In this document: positions 41,654 through 50,766 of the stretch, in pieces
Numbering within the stretch: position 1 is the first letter of the stretch
Layout of the letters: each line of letters opens with the position of its first letter
NCBI RefSeq assembly: GCF_003228315.1
Contig: NZ_CP029693.1
Coordinates: 6,482,501 to 6,546,500, forward strand
Source of the DNA: Pseudomonas putida
Lineage (GTDB): Bacteria; Pseudomonadota; Gammaproteobacteria; Pseudomonadales; Pseudomonadaceae
Length of the DNA: 64,000 nt
Direction of reading: 5' to 3'
Position numbers and translations under genes: made by a program
Notes under the pieces: model-generated
Told to the model about the DNA's origin: nothing
Database searches by the model: none
What the model saw: only the letters and a program-made list of their open reading frames with translations

Positions 41654-42817
41654 ATGCTGCGTTCAGCGGTTGCGCAACAAGACGCCCCGGTCGGCGTTGA
41701 CGAGCCTGTCGTCGACAGCCCGGCATTCCAGCGAGTACTGGATGAAGTGCGTCAGCGTCGCGAAGAGTTCGACAGCGTCTCCCATGTGCCACGGGACATG
41801 ATCGAGCGCTTCAAGCAGGTGGGCATCTACCGCGCCGCCACGCCGAAATGCTTCGGCGGCGATGCCTTGGCGCCGGCCAAGTTCCTGCACATGATCGAGC
41901 GCATCTCCGAAGCCGACGGCTCGGCTGGCTGGGTCGCGAGCTTCGGCAGCGCCGGCGTCTATCTGGCCGCCTTGCCCAAGGAAACCCTGGCCGAACTTTA
42001 CGCCGATAGCCCCGACCTGGTGTTCGCCGGTGGCCTGTTCCCGCTGCAACCGGCCGAAGCGGTCGACGGTGGCTGGCAGGTCAACGGCACCTGGAAATTC
42101 GCCAGCGGCTGTAAAGGCGCCGACCTGCTCGGCGTCGGCATCGGTGCCGCAGGCGGCAAGCCTCGCACCGCCGTGTTCCGCCCCGATCAGGTGGAAATCG
42201 TCGAGAACTGGGACGTGGTCGGCCTCAAGGGCACCGGTAGCCACGACCTGCGCGTGACCAACAAGCGCATCGATGAGCGCTGGACCTTCATCCGTGGCGG
42301 CGCCGCGACCATCGACGAACCGCTGTTCCGCTACCCATCGATTGCCTACGCCGCGCAAGTGCTGGCGGTGGTCAACCTGGGCCTGGCCCGCGCCGCCATC
42401 GACGAAGTCAGCCGCATGGCCAACGGCGGTGGCATCACCGGCGCGCCGAAGCTCTCCGACCGCGCCTATGTACGCATCGAAATCGCCAAGGCCGAAGCCA
42501 AGCTCGCGGCTGCCCGTGCCTTCTTCTACACCACCACCGAACAGGTGTGGGACTCGATCCTGGCCGGCAACCCGGTCACCCCGGAGCAGACCAGCCAGCT
42601 GCGCCTGTCCGCGATCCACGTGTCCCAGGCCGGCGCCGCCGTGGTGCAGAGCGCCTACAGCCTGGCCGGGACCACCGCGATTTACCTGCGCCATCCGCTG
42701 CAGCGCTACCTGCGCGACTCGATGGTGGTGACCCAGCACGCCTTCCTCAGCGAAGGGCTGTACGACGGCGCCGGCTCGGTGTTCCTCGGTGTGCAGCCGT
42801 TCCCTGGCTACATCTGA
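41654..42817 (+). CDS. iacA: Indole-3-acetate monooxygenase (acyl-CoA dehydrogenase-like flavoprotein)
   Basis: A 387-aa class D flavin monooxygenase of the acyl-CoA dehydrogenase fold (ADGSAGWVASFGSAGVYLAALPKETLAELY; the C-terminal GSVFLGVQPFPGYI). With reduced flavin from IacG it hydroxylates indole-3-acetate, the first step of auxin catabolism to catechol. Identified by fold together with the complete set of iac-type neighbours in the same order. It starts the operon, with CGGAGAAAG before the ATG. Confidence 0.9.
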   Translation: MLRSAVAQQDAPVGVDEPVVDSPAFQRVLDEVRQRREEFDSVSHVPRDMIERFKQVGIYRAATPKCFGGDALAPAKFLHMIERISEADGSAGWVASFGSAGVYLAALPKETLAELYADSPDLVFAGGLFPLQPAEAVDGGWQVNGTWKFASGCKGADLLGVGIGAAGGKPRTAVFRPDQVEIVENWDVVGLKGTGSHDLRVTNKRIDERWTFIRGGAATIDEPLFRYPSIAYAAQVLAVVNLGLARAAIDEVSRMANGGGITGAPKLSDRAYVRIEIAKAEAKLAAARAFFYTTTEQVWDSILAGNPVTPEQTSQLRLSAIHVSQAGAAVVQSAYSLAGTTAIYLRHPLQRYLRDSMVVTQHAFLSEGLYDGAGSVFLGVQPFPGYI

Positions 42818-42848
42818 TTTCTTCTCACTTTTTCAAGGTATCCATTTC

Positions 42849-43220
42849 ATGTCGCAAGCCACTCAAGAACCACTGCGCGTCGTCTTCTGCATCGGCATCA
42901 CCCAGAACTTTTTCGACCTGCCTACCGGCGAAGGCCTGGCCGTGTGGAAAGGCTTCAGCAAAATGATGGCCGACCTCGGCGCGATGCCTGGCATCACCGT
43001 GCTCGGCGCGATGGATGACGACCGTCTGATGGTCGGCCCGTCCACCACCTCGCCATGGACCGTGTACATCATGGCCGACGTCGACTGCCACCAGACGGTG
43101 ATCGACGCCTGCAACCTGTTCCGCACCACGCCGGTGAACGAGTACAGCCTGTGGCGCTACGCCAAGGTCGAAGCGCGCATCGGTCGTCCGCTGACCATTC
43201 CAGACGCGGCCAAGGTGTAA
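42849..43220 (+). CDS. iacB: IacB-like protein of indole-3-acetate degradation
   Basis: A 123-aa protein without a signal peptide or known catalytic motif. Position after iacA and overall length match IacB of characterised Pseudomonas and Acinetobacter iac clusters; a distinctive stretch is DDRLMVGPSTTSPWTVYIMADVD in the middle. Role in the pathway unsettled. Confidence 0.8.
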   Translation: MSQATQEPLRVVFCIGITQNFFDLPTGEGLAVWKGFSKMMADLGAMPGITVLGAMDDDRLMVGPSTTSPWTVYIMADVDCHQTVIDACNLFRTTPVNEYSLWRYAKVEARIGRPLTIPDAAKV

Positions 43221-43223
43221 GCC

Positions 43224-43709
43224 ATGAACGAGGCCTTGCTCCAGCGTCTGGCGACGCTCGAAGGGGAAAGCGCTGTGCGTCGTTTGATGGCGCGCTACAT
43301 GGACCTCTGCGATGTGCCAAGGGCGGCAGTGCATGTCAGCCAGTTGGCGCAGTTGTTCACCGAAGATGCGATCTGGGAAGGCCTCGGCACCCAGACCGCA
43401 CAAACCTTCGGTCAGCACCGTGGACGCGAGGCCGTGGCGGCGTTTGTCGGCGGCTACCTGCCGCCCTCGGATCACTTCAGCCTGAACCTGCATTACCTCA
43501 CCAGCGAGTCGATCGTGGTCGACGGCAATGCGGCGCAGGGGCAGTGGATCATGCAGCAGATTTCCACCTACGCGGATCAGCGCAGCGAGTTGTTCGGCAC
43601 GCGCCTGAACATCGATTTCCGCTGCGTCGACGGCACCTGGCTGATCGCGCATTTCCGCACGCAACGCTTGTTCAACACTGACTTGTGCAAAAAGGGGCTG
43701 GGCGCATGA
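43224..43709 (+). CDS. iacI: SnoaL/NTF2-fold protein IacI
   Basis: A 161-aa cone-shaped NTF2-like fold protein (LMARYMDLCDVP; TEDAIWEGLG; SESIVVDGNAAQGQWIMQQ). In known iac clusters the equivalent small protein is IacI and is thought to act on a ring intermediate. It starts 3 bp after iacB and overlaps iacH by 4 bp (ATGA), so the three are coupled. Confidence 0.82.
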   Translation: MNEALLQRLATLEGESAVRRLMARYMDLCDVPRAAVHVSQLAQLFTEDAIWEGLGTQTAQTFGQHRGREAVAAFVGGYLPPSDHFSLNLHYLTSESIVVDGNAAQGQWIMQQISTYADQRSELFGTRLNIDFRCVDGTWLIAHFRTQRLFNTDLCKKGLGA

Positions 43710-44827
43710 GCACCTTCATCAGCGAATTCCTCCTGGGCGGCAACGGCAAACGCGTGGCCATCAAGGACTCCATCGACATCGCCGGCTACCCGACCCGTTC
43801 CGGCAGCCGCGCGTTCGCCGATGCCCCGGCAGCGACGAAAAACGCCGAGGTGGTGGACGCCATTCTCGACGCCGGCTGGCAGATCGTCGGCAAGACCAAC
43901 CTGCATGAACTGGCTTTTGGCGTCACCGGCATCAACGACTGGACCGGCACGCCGATCAACCCGCAAGCCCCTGACCGGGTGCCGGGCGGTTCCTCCAGTG
44001 GTTCGGCGTCGGCGGTGGCTGCGGGCCTGGCGGACATCGCCATCGGCACCGACACCGGTGGTTCGGTGCGGGTGCCGGCGGCGTGCTGCGGCATCGCCGG
44101 GCTCAAGCCAACCTATGGCCGGGTCAGCCGCGTTGGCGCCCATCCACTGGAGTCCAGCCTCGATTGCGTCGGCCCATTCGCCAAGAGCATGGACGATCTG
44201 ATCGCGGCCATGCAGGTGATCTGCCCGGGCTTCAACGTCCAGGGCCTGCCTGCTGACGGTGCCAAGGTCGGCTTTCTCGACGTGGCTTGCGATGCGCATC
44301 TGCAAGCCAGCCTCGGGGCTGCCGCCGACCGCGCCGGCTGGCGTCGCAGCCACCTGCACTTGAGCGAGTTCGAGGCCGCCTTCACCGCCGGCCTGACCGT
44401 GATCAATTTTGAAAACTGGGCCGCGTTCGGTCACCTGACCGGCCAAGGCCTGATTGGCGCCGACGTGGAAACCCGTCTGCTGGCGGCCAGCCGTACGACT
44501 CGTGAAGAGCTCGCGGCGGCGGAAGCGGTACGCAGCCGCTTCACCCAACAGGTGGACGCCGCGCTGGAAGACTTCGCGGTGTTGCTGCTGCCAACGCTGC
44601 CGAGCCTGCCGCCGACCCTCAGCGAAGCCCGCGCCGGCAGCAAGGCCGTGGCCGGCATGACCCCGCTGGTGCGGCCATTCAACCTCAGCGGCCATCCGGC
44701 GCTGACGGTGCCGGTGGAACTCGATTGCGGCGGGCTGAAAGTCGGCCTGCAAATCGTCGGTCGCAAGGGACAGGACGAACTGGTCTGCGCCTTCGGTGCG
44801 CAGCTGCAACAGAGCATGGCCGGCTAA
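43706..44827 (+). CDS. iacH: Amidase IacH
   Basis: A 373-aa amidase-signature hydrolase. The Ser-cisSer-Lys triad is visible as Lys in VAIKDSIDIAG, Ser in PGGSSSGSASA and Ser in TDTGGSVRVPAACCG. In the auxin pathway an amidase is needed to open or release the nitrogen-bearing fragment after ring oxidation. It is shorter than typical 450-aa amidases, as is usual for IacH. Start by ATGA overlap with iacI. Confidence 0.88.
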   Translation: MSTFISEFLLGGNGKRVAIKDSIDIAGYPTRSGSRAFADAPAATKNAEVVDAILDAGWQIVGKTNLHELAFGVTGINDWTGTPINPQAPDRVPGGSSSGSASAVAAGLADIAIGTDTGGSVRVPAACCGIAGLKPTYGRVSRVGAHPLESSLDCVGPFAKSMDDLIAAMQVICPGFNVQGLPADGAKVGFLDVACDAHLQASLGAAADRAGWRRSHLHLSEFEAAFTAGLTVINFENWAAFGHLTGQGLIGADVETRLLAASRTTREELAAAEAVRSRFTQQVDAALEDFAVLLLPTLPSLPPTLSEARAGSKAVAGMTPLVRPFNLSGHPALTVPVELDCGGLKVGLQIVGRKGQDELVCAFGAQLQQSMAG

Positions 44828-44873
44828 GCCTGGCTTTAAACGAATCATAAAAATAAGCCATGAGGAGAACCGC

Positions 44874-46157
44874 ATGAGCACTCATGAATACCGGCTGATC
44901 GCAACGTCGAAAAGCCCCGAAGACCTGGTCCAGCACGACCGCGTCGATGTCTCGCTGTACAACGACCCGGCGCTGTTCGAAGCCGAGCTGGACAAGATTT
45001 TCTACCGCACCTGGGTGTGGGTTGCCCACGAGAGCGAAGTGCGCAACAGCGGCGACTTCAAGACCGCGATGATCGGTCGTCGCCCGGTGATCGTCGTGCG
45101 CGACAAGAAGAACAACATCAACGTGCTGGAAAACCGTTGCCGCCACCGTGGCGCCACCGTGTGCGAGAAGCACAAGGGCAACGCCACCGGTTTCACCTGC
45201 CCGTACCACAGCTGGTCCTACGGCCTGGACGGCAAGCTGCGTGCGCTGCCATACCCGGACGGCTATGAAGGCATCCTGGAAAAATCCGAGCTGCCACTGA
45301 CCAGCCTGCGCGTGGAAAGCTATGCCGGCATGATCTTCGCCAGCTACAACGACGAGATCGAACCGCTGGAAGACTTCCTCGGCGGCGCCAAACACTGGAT
45401 GGACCTGTTCATGAAGCAGGGCGCCGGCTACCCGATCAAGACCCAGGGCGAACACAAGTTCAGCTTCAAGGGCAACTGGAAGATCCAGCTGGAAAACACC
45501 ACCGACGGTTACCACTTCCCGATCGTGCACAAGTCGTTCATGTCGTCGGTGGATGAAGAAACCTCGGAAATGCTTTCGTTCATGACCGACGAGCAAGCCG
45601 TGACCCACTCCCTGGGCAACGGCCACAGCGTCATGGTGATGGTGCCGGAGCACGTCGACCTGGATCACGACGACGGTACCGAACAACTGCAAGAGCGTTT
45701 TGCCCACGTCACCGAAGAACTGTCGAAAACCATGGAGCCTGCACAGGTTCGCCGCATCGTGCGTTCCCTGCACGGCGCCGGGTTCAACCTGAACCTGTTC
45801 CCCAACGTGGCCATGTCGATGTCGTTCTTCCGCGTGCTGCGCCCGGTGTCGGTCACCGAGACGGAAATCCGTCACGTGGCCCTGGGCATGGACGGCGGCC
45901 CGGAAATCGCCAACCGCGAGCGCATGCGCATTCACGAACACTTCCAGGGCCCGTTCGGTTTCGGCAGCCCCGATGACGCCGAGGCCTGGGACCGCGTGCA
46001 GCGCGGCTCGTATGCCGGCGTCGACGCGCCGATCCTGGTCAACCGCGGCCTGAACCGAGAAATCACCGCCGAGAACGGTGACAAAGTCAGCCACGCCACC
46101 GACGAAGGCGGCATGCGCGGTGCCTACGACATGTGGAAAAGGATGATGAGCCAATGA
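44874..46157 (+). CDS. iacC: Rieske ring-hydroxylating dioxygenase large subunit IacC
   Basis: A 427-aa oxygenase alpha subunit. Rieske ligands Cys89/His91 and Cys109/His112 (NRCRHRG and CPYHSW); iron site Asp211-Gly-Tyr-His214...His219 (TTDGYHFPIVH), with the ordinary bridging Asp, in contrast to Glu in the other Rieske enzyme of this window. It acts with IacD and the reductase IacF on an oxindole intermediate. GAGGAG precedes the ATG. Confidence 0.92.
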   Translation: MSTHEYRLIATSKSPEDLVQHDRVDVSLYNDPALFEAELDKIFYRTWVWVAHESEVRNSGDFKTAMIGRRPVIVVRDKKNNINVLENRCRHRGATVCEKHKGNATGFTCPYHSWSYGLDGKLRALPYPDGYEGILEKSELPLTSLRVESYAGMIFASYNDEIEPLEDFLGGAKHWMDLFMKQGAGYPIKTQGEHKFSFKGNWKIQLENTTDGYHFPIVHKSFMSSVDEETSEMLSFMTDEQAVTHSLGNGHSVMVMVPEHVDLDHDDGTEQLQERFAHVTEELSKTMEPAQVRRIVRSLHGAGFNLNLFPNVAMSMSFFRVLRPVSVTETEIRHVALGMDGGPEIANRERMRIHEHFQGPFGFGSPDDAEAWDRVQRGSYAGVDAPILVNRGLNREITAENGDKVSHATDEGGMRGAYDMWKRMMSQ

Positions 46158-46654
46158 GCAATCAAGACACCCTGAACGGCTTCTCCGGCCCATTGGCCCA
46201 AGCCATCGAATTCATCTGGCGCGAAGCCGAACTGCTGGACCACAAGAACTACGCCGAGTGGGCGACCCTGTGGAGCGAAAGCGGCAAGTACATCGTGCCG
46301 ATCGACCCGGACACCGAAGACTTCGAGGCGACGCTGAACTACGCCTACGACGACGCACGCATGCGTGCCTTGCGTATCGAGCGCCTGAGCGCCGGCTTCT
46401 CGCCATCGGCGGTGGACGCGGCGAAAACCATCCGCACCGTCTCGCGTTTCCGCCTGGTGGAAGCGGCCGGCGACATCGTTGAAGTCAACTCGGCGCAGCT
46501 GCTGTACGCCTACAAGCGCGGCGTGCACACGCCGTTCGTGGCCGACTTGAACCACCGCATTCGCTTCACCGACGGCGTGCCATCGCTGGAGCGCAAGGTC
46601 GTGCGCCTGATCAACTCCACCGACAGCCTGAGCGCGCTCGGCTTCCTGCTGTGA
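46154..46654 (+). CDS. iacD: Ring-hydroxylating dioxygenase small subunit IacD
   Basis: A 166-aa NTF2-fold beta subunit (EFIWREAELLDHKNYAEWATLWSESGKYIVPID; LLYAYKRGVHTPFVADL), coupled to iacC by an ATGA overlap. It stabilises the alpha3beta3 oxygenase and has no redox centre. Confidence 0.92.
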   Translation: MSNQDTLNGFSGPLAQAIEFIWREAELLDHKNYAEWATLWSESGKYIVPIDPDTEDFEATLNYAYDDARMRALRIERLSAGFSPSAVDAAKTIRTVSRFRLVEAAGDIVEVNSAQLLYAYKRGVHTPFVADLNHRIRFTDGVPSLERKVVRLINSTDSLSALGFLL

Positions 46655-46664
46655 GGGCAACATC

Positions 46665-47405
46665 ATGAGTCGAGTAGCCCTGGTCACAGGTGCCTCGCGC
46701 GGACTGGGCGAGTGCATCGCCCGCCGTCTGCACGCGGCGGGTTATCGCGTCGGCCTGGCTGATGTGCGCCTCGATGGCGTTCAGCAGTTGGCCGCCGAGT
46801 TGGATGGCAGCGGCGCCAGCGCCGTCGCCATCGAGCTGGATGTACGCAACAAGGCCGACTTCCAGCGTGCTCGCGACCTGCTCGCCGAGCGCTGGGGCGG
46901 CACCGACATTCTGGTGAACAACGCCGGCGTGTCGAAAGTCGCGGCGCTGATGGACATCACGCCGGAAGAGTTCGACGAGTCGATGGCGATCAACCTGCGC
47001 GGCACCTTCGTCGCTTGCCAGGTGTTCGGCGCGCATTTCGCCGAGCGTGGCTTCGGCCGCATCGTCAACATCGCGTCCCTGGCCGGGCAGAACGGCGGTA
47101 CCGCCACCGGCGCGCACTACGCGGCGGCCAAGGGCGGCGTGGCGACCCTGACCAAGGTCTTCGCCCGTGAACTGGCGCCCCGTGGCGTGACGGTCAACAG
47201 CATTTCGCCAGGTCCGCTGGATTTGCCGGTGGTGCGCGAAACCGTGGCCCCGGAGCGTCTGGAACAGATTCTGAAGATGATCCCGGCCGGCAGCCTGGGC
47301 GACCCGACGTTCATCGCCGACAGCGTCCTGCTGCTGATTGCCGACAACGCGACCTCCGTAACCGGCGCGTGCCTGGACATCAATGGCGGCTTGTACATGC
47401 GTTGA
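46665..47405 (+). CDS. iacE: Short-chain dehydrogenase IacE
   Basis: A 246-aa SDR oxidoreductase. Cofactor motif VTGASRGLGECIARRL, NNAG at about 86-89, and the catalytic Ser/Tyr/Lys in NIASLAG and HYAAAKGG. In the iac pathway IacE converts an early hydroxylated indole intermediate. It follows iacD with a 10-bp gap. Confidence 0.9.
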   Translation: MSRVALVTGASRGLGECIARRLHAAGYRVGLADVRLDGVQQLAAELDGSGASAVAIELDVRNKADFQRARDLLAERWGGTDILVNNAGVSKVAALMDITPEEFDESMAINLRGTFVACQVFGAHFAERGFGRIVNIASLAGQNGGTATGAHYAAAKGGVATLTKVFARELAPRGVTVNSISPGPLDLPVVRETVAPERLEQILKMIPAGSLGDPTFIADSVLLLIADNATSVTGACLDINGGLYMR

Positions 47406-47421
47406 TCGCAGGAACATGCCC

Positions 47422-47525
47422 CTTGTAGGAGCGAGCATGCTCGCGATGGTCGTCAACGATGACGCTGGAAACCTGACACCCCGTGGTGACCTCAGGTTCA
47501 TCGCGAGCAGGCTCGCTCCTACAGG
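47422..47525. repeat. REP/BIME inverted pair inside the iac operon
   Basis: TTGTAGGAGCGAGCATGCTCGCGATGG and inverted arm sit in the 173-bp gap between iacE and iacF, so they are transcribed with the operon and could stabilise or attenuate the message. Confidence 0.9.
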
Positions 47526-47578
47526 GAACCCGCTCAAGACTTACCGTTTAACCGAAACAACAGAATTCAGGTGATGCA

Positions 47579-48529
47579 ATGATGAAGGTGAAGATCGAAA
47601 GGATCGTCGACGAAGCGCTGGATATCCGCTCCTTTCGCCTCGTGCGCAGTGACGGCCAGCCGCTCGACACCTATGAGCCGGGTGCCCACGTCGACTTGAC
47701 CGGCCCGACCGGTGTAACCCGCCAATACTCCCTGTGCAGCCCGCCACAGGATCGCCGCGCCTATCTGGTGGCGGTGAAGAAGGAAGCGCAATCGCGCGGC
47801 GGCTCGCTGGCCCTGCACGAGCAGGTGCAAGAGGGCATGGAGCTGGAGATGGGCGCGCCGCGCAACCTGTTCCGCCTCGATGAATCGGCCACCGAACACG
47901 TGCTGTTCGCCGCCGGCATCGGCGTGACGCCGCTGCTGAGCATGGCCTATCGTCTGGCCGAAAGCGGCCAGCCGTATCGCCTGCACTACTTTGCCCGTTC
48001 GGCCGAGTACGCGGCGTTCACCGAACTGCTGGCGACGAATTTTGCCGACCACGTGGAGTTCCACTACGGTGTCGAACCCGCCGACCTGGACGCCGCGCTG
48101 AGCGAGTGCCTGGACCGCGCCGGCAGCGACGCCCACGTCTACACCTGTGGCCCGGCGCCGTTCATGAACAAGGTGGTGGAAGTCGCGGCGCGCAGCCGTT
48201 CGGAGGATGCCATTCACCTGGAACACTTCGCCGCTGACCCGGCAGCCAACAGCGCGCCGACCGGCAGCTTCGAAGTGGAACTGGCCAGCTCCGGCGTGGT
48301 GCTTCACGTACCGGCCGACAGCAGCCTGGTGGATGTGTTGCAGGCCCATGGTTGCGACATCGACACCGAATGCCGCGAAGGCATCTGCGGCACGTGCATC
48401 GTCGAGGTGTTGGACGGGGTGCCGGAGCATCGCGACAACTGCCTGTCGAACAAGGAAAAGGCGTCCAACAAGCAGATTTGCGCCTGTGTTTCCCGGGCAC
48501 TTTCCGCTCGTCTGGTATTGGACATCTAA
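47579..48529 (+). CDS. iacF: Ferredoxin-NAD(P)H reductase component IacF
   Basis: A 316-aa reductase: FMN/FAD domain with the RQYSLCSPP motif, an NAD-binding half (FAAGIGVTPLLSMAYRL), and a C-terminal plant-type [2Fe-2S] ferredoxin with CREGICGTC and the distant Cys in KQICACV. It feeds electrons from NADH to the IacCD Rieske centre. Two adjacent ATG codons (47579, 47582) can start it. Confidence 0.92.
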   Translation: MMKVKIERIVDEALDIRSFRLVRSDGQPLDTYEPGAHVDLTGPTGVTRQYSLCSPPQDRRAYLVAVKKEAQSRGGSLALHEQVQEGMELEMGAPRNLFRLDESATEHVLFAAGIGVTPLLSMAYRLAESGQPYRLHYFARSAEYAAFTELLATNFADHVEFHYGVEPADLDAALSECLDRAGSDAHVYTCGPAPFMNKVVEVAARSRSEDAIHLEHFAADPAANSAPTGSFEVELASSGVVLHVPADSSLVDVLQAHGCDIDTECREGICGTCIVEVLDGVPEHRDNCLSNKEKASNKQICACVSRALSARLVLDI

Positions 48530-48626
48530 GCGCTTATACGGCTGGAAAGCCGACGCCGGAGCCTGTTGAATGGGCGCCCGGCGGCCCCCAGGGAGGAGAG
48601 GCCGGTACATGAAAGATTTTTAACGA

Positions 48627-48644
48627 ACCGCTCGACGAAGCGGT
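48627..48644. other. Short inverted repeat before the AraC gene
   Basis: ACCGCT and AGCGGT around a 6-base loop, about 100 bp after the iacF stop and 39 bp before the araC start. It could be a weak terminator of the iac message or a regulator site. Confidence 0.35.
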
Positions 48645-48682
48645 CGGAAAATAACAACAAAAAAACGTGAGGCTTTGCGGAC

Positions 48683-49603
48683 ATGATTACAGCATCGGCG
48701 GTGCGCAATGAGGCGTTCGAAACCTGGCTGAGCCAGGTCAACCAGGCCTGCGGGCGTTTCGATGCCCGTGCACTGGACACTGATTTTTATGGCGAGCTGG
48801 CGGAATTTCGCAGCGGCGCGATCAAACTCAGTGTGGTCGACATGGCGCACGTGCACCTGTATCGCTCCAGCAAGGACGTCAGCATCAGCAGCGACGGCCA
48901 CTACTACGCGGTGTTCCAGATGCGCGGCAGTTCGCAGCTGGAGCAGGGCGACAACCGTGCGCAACTGGGGTGTGGCGACATCGCCCTGATCGACGCCAGC
49001 CGTCCGAGCGACATGACCTATAACCACGATTCCCGTCAGTTGTCGCTGATCCTGCCGCGCCAGGTGGTCGAGCGCGGTTCGCATTTCACGGCGGTCAACT
49101 GCGCCACGCGCATCGGCGCCAACAACCCGCTGGCCGCCATGGCCAACAAGCTGATCCTGGAAACCCGCCATCAGGAAGGGCTGGACATGCAGGAAAGCGA
49201 AGCGGTGCTCGACGCCCTGGCCAGCCTGCTGTTGCCCGGCGTCAGTGCCCGCGACAATGCCGGCGATGCCCACGAACGGCAGTTCCGCAAGATCATTGCC
49301 TTCATCGACGAACACATCAGCGAAGAAGCGCTGTGCCCCGAGCTGATCGCCCGTGAGGTGGGAATTTCGGTGCGCGGGCTGTACCGGATGTTCTCCAAGC
49401 GCGGCCTGGTGGTGGCGCAATACATCAAGCACCGTCGCCTGGATTTCTGCGCGGAAAACCTGCGCCGCAGCGATGTGGAACAGAAGCTCTCGGCGCTGTG
49501 TTATGCCTGGGGCTTTTCCGATTCCAGCTACTTTTCCTCGGCGTTCAAGTCACGCTTCGGCGTATCGCCAGGCGCCTATCGCAAGCGCTATAGCCAGAAC
49601 TGA
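48683..49603 (+). CDS. AraC-family activator (FeaR-like)
   Basis: A 306-aa regulator with an N-terminal AraC-binding-like domain and a C-terminal double helix-turn-helix (LIAREVGISVRGLYRMFSKR; LCYAWGFSDSSYFSSAFKSRFG). It resembles FeaR-type activators of aromatic-amine and aromatic-acid genes. Its place directly after iacF suggests it controls iac and perhaps the amine dehydrogenase genes. Known Pseudomonas iac clusters often use a MarR protein instead, which is not present here. Confidence 0.87.
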   Translation: MITASAVRNEAFETWLSQVNQACGRFDARALDTDFYGELAEFRSGAIKLSVVDMAHVHLYRSSKDVSISSDGHYYAVFQMRGSSQLEQGDNRAQLGCGDIALIDASRPSDMTYNHDSRQLSLILPRQVVERGSHFTAVNCATRIGANNPLAAMANKLILETRHQEGLDMQESEAVLDALASLLLPGVSARDNAGDAHERQFRKIIAFIDEHISEEALCPELIAREVGISVRGLYRMFSKRGLVVAQYIKHRRLDFCAENLRRSDVEQKLSALCYAWGFSDSSYFSSAFKSRFGVSPGAYRKRYSQN

Positions 49604-49618
49604 CACCCGAAGCCCAAT

Positions 49619-49845
49619 GTAGGAGCTGCCGAAGGCTGCGATCTTTTGATCTTGCTCTTTAAAAGCAAAATCAAAAGATCGCAGCCTTCGGCAGCTCCTA
49701 CAGTTTTTGGTGGGTGTCAGGGGGCATGGATGTTGGATGTACTGGCCCCATCGCGGGCAAGCCTTGCTCCCACAGTGATCGGATTCGTACACAAAATCTG
49801 TGAACACCATCAAGAACTGTGGGAGCAAGGCTTGCCCGCGATGAG
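49619..49845. repeat. Two REP-type repeats between convergent regulators
   Basis: A long hairpin of the GAAGGCTGCGATC variant (49619-49703, like 475-554), then an outward-facing pair of GCGGGCAAGCCTTGCTCCCA and GGGAGCAAGGCTTGCCCGCG at 49749-49774 and 49816-49845. Confidence 0.85.
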
Positions 49846-49879
49846 GGCCTCAAGATCCCTGAAGATCCAGCCCCCTATG

Positions 49880-50509
49880 TCAATGCCGCACCGGCTCCTC
49901 ACCCGGCAAATGCAGCACCTCGCGCACCAGCATCGCAATGCTGCTCACGCCCATCTTTTCCTTGATCTTGGTCCGGTGCACATCAACGGTCTTCACGCTG
50001 ATGTTCAGCTCCCGGGCGATCACCTTGCTGGCCTTGCCATCGATCACCAGCATCAACACCTCGCGCTCACGGCTGGTGAGCAGGGCGAGCTTGCCTTGCA
50101 GGTTCTGACGCTGCTGCTGATCCGCCTGGGCGTGCACGGCGGCCTTCAGCGCGGCCTGGATGCGGTCGATCATCTGCTGCGGGTTGTAGGGCTTCTCGAC
50201 GAAGTCCAGGGCGCCGTTCTTCATCGCCGTGACCGACATCGGAATATCGCCATGGGCCGAGACGAAGATCGTCGGCAGGCTGCTGCCACGCTGGTTGAGG
50301 ATTTCCTGCAACTGGAAGCCGCTGGTTTCCGGCATGCGCACGTCCAGCACCAGGCAGGCGGGCTGCTGGGGGTCGTACTGGCTGAGGAACTCTTCGGCGC
50401 CGGCAAAGCACTGGGCCTGGACGCTGACGGACTCCAGCAGCCACGCCAGCGAGGTGCGCAGGTCCTTGTCGTCGTCAACGATGTAAACAATCGGTTTGCG
50501 GGTTTCCAT
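49880..50509 (-). CDS. FixJ/StyR-type response regulator
   Basis: A 209-aa regulator: receiver domain with acidic pocket (IVDDDKD), phospho-acceptor Asp in CLVLDVRMPE, switch Ser/Lys (FVSAHGD; EKPYNP), and a LuxR-type helix-turn-helix (LTSREREVLMLVIDGKASKVIARELNISVKTVD). The ATG at 50509 begins the receiver domain; the longer frame upstream is not supported. No kinase is adjacent, and the PAS kinase at 39838-41319 is the obvious candidate partner. Confidence 0.9.
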   Translation of the reverse strand: METRKPIVYIVDDDKDLRTSLAWLLESVSVQAQCFAGAEEFLSQYDPQQPACLVLDVRMPETSGFQLQEILNQRGSSLPTIFVSAHGDIPMSVTAMKNGALDFVEKPYNPQQMIDRIQAALKAAVHAQADQQQRQNLQGKLALLTSREREVLMLVIDGKASKVIARELNISVKTVDVHRTKIKEKMGVSSIAMLVREVLHLPGEEPVRH

Positions 50510-50634
50510 CGGGGCTGCCACGAAATTTCTAATTATTGTTTTCGCGCGTGAACGCGCGGCACGCATCGGCTCATCTTTTTGGAGCCAGATAGCAGGATAC
50601 CCACTGTCACCGGCCCTTGCGATAAAGAAACCAC

Positions 50635-50646
50635 CTAGTCGACTAG
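50635..50646. promoter_or_regulatory. Perfect 12-bp palindrome between the response regulator and iacG
   Basis: CTAGTCGACTAG, 120 bp before the iacG start and 126 bp before the divergent regulator gene. Suitable as a dimeric regulator site; no second copy was noticed before iacA. Confidence 0.4.
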
Positions 50647-50766
50647 CGGAAAGCCTAGCTCAGTGTGGTGATCGCAAGAATGGTTGGGCTTGGTGCCCGG
50701 CCTTACTCTTGTTCCATCACCTACGGACCGCAAACGAACGGTCCTCCTGAAGGAAGGGGCAAAGAC

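Noticed and set aside
44685..46193. A 502-codon minus-strand frame opposite iacC
   Set aside because: Low-information composition, no motifs, and fully antisense to an oxygenase gene with all metal ligands in place.
48360..48500. The [2Fe-2S] ferredoxin end of IacF as a separate ferredoxin gene
   Set aside because: It is in frame and continuous with the reductase domain, as usual for class IA/IB reductases.
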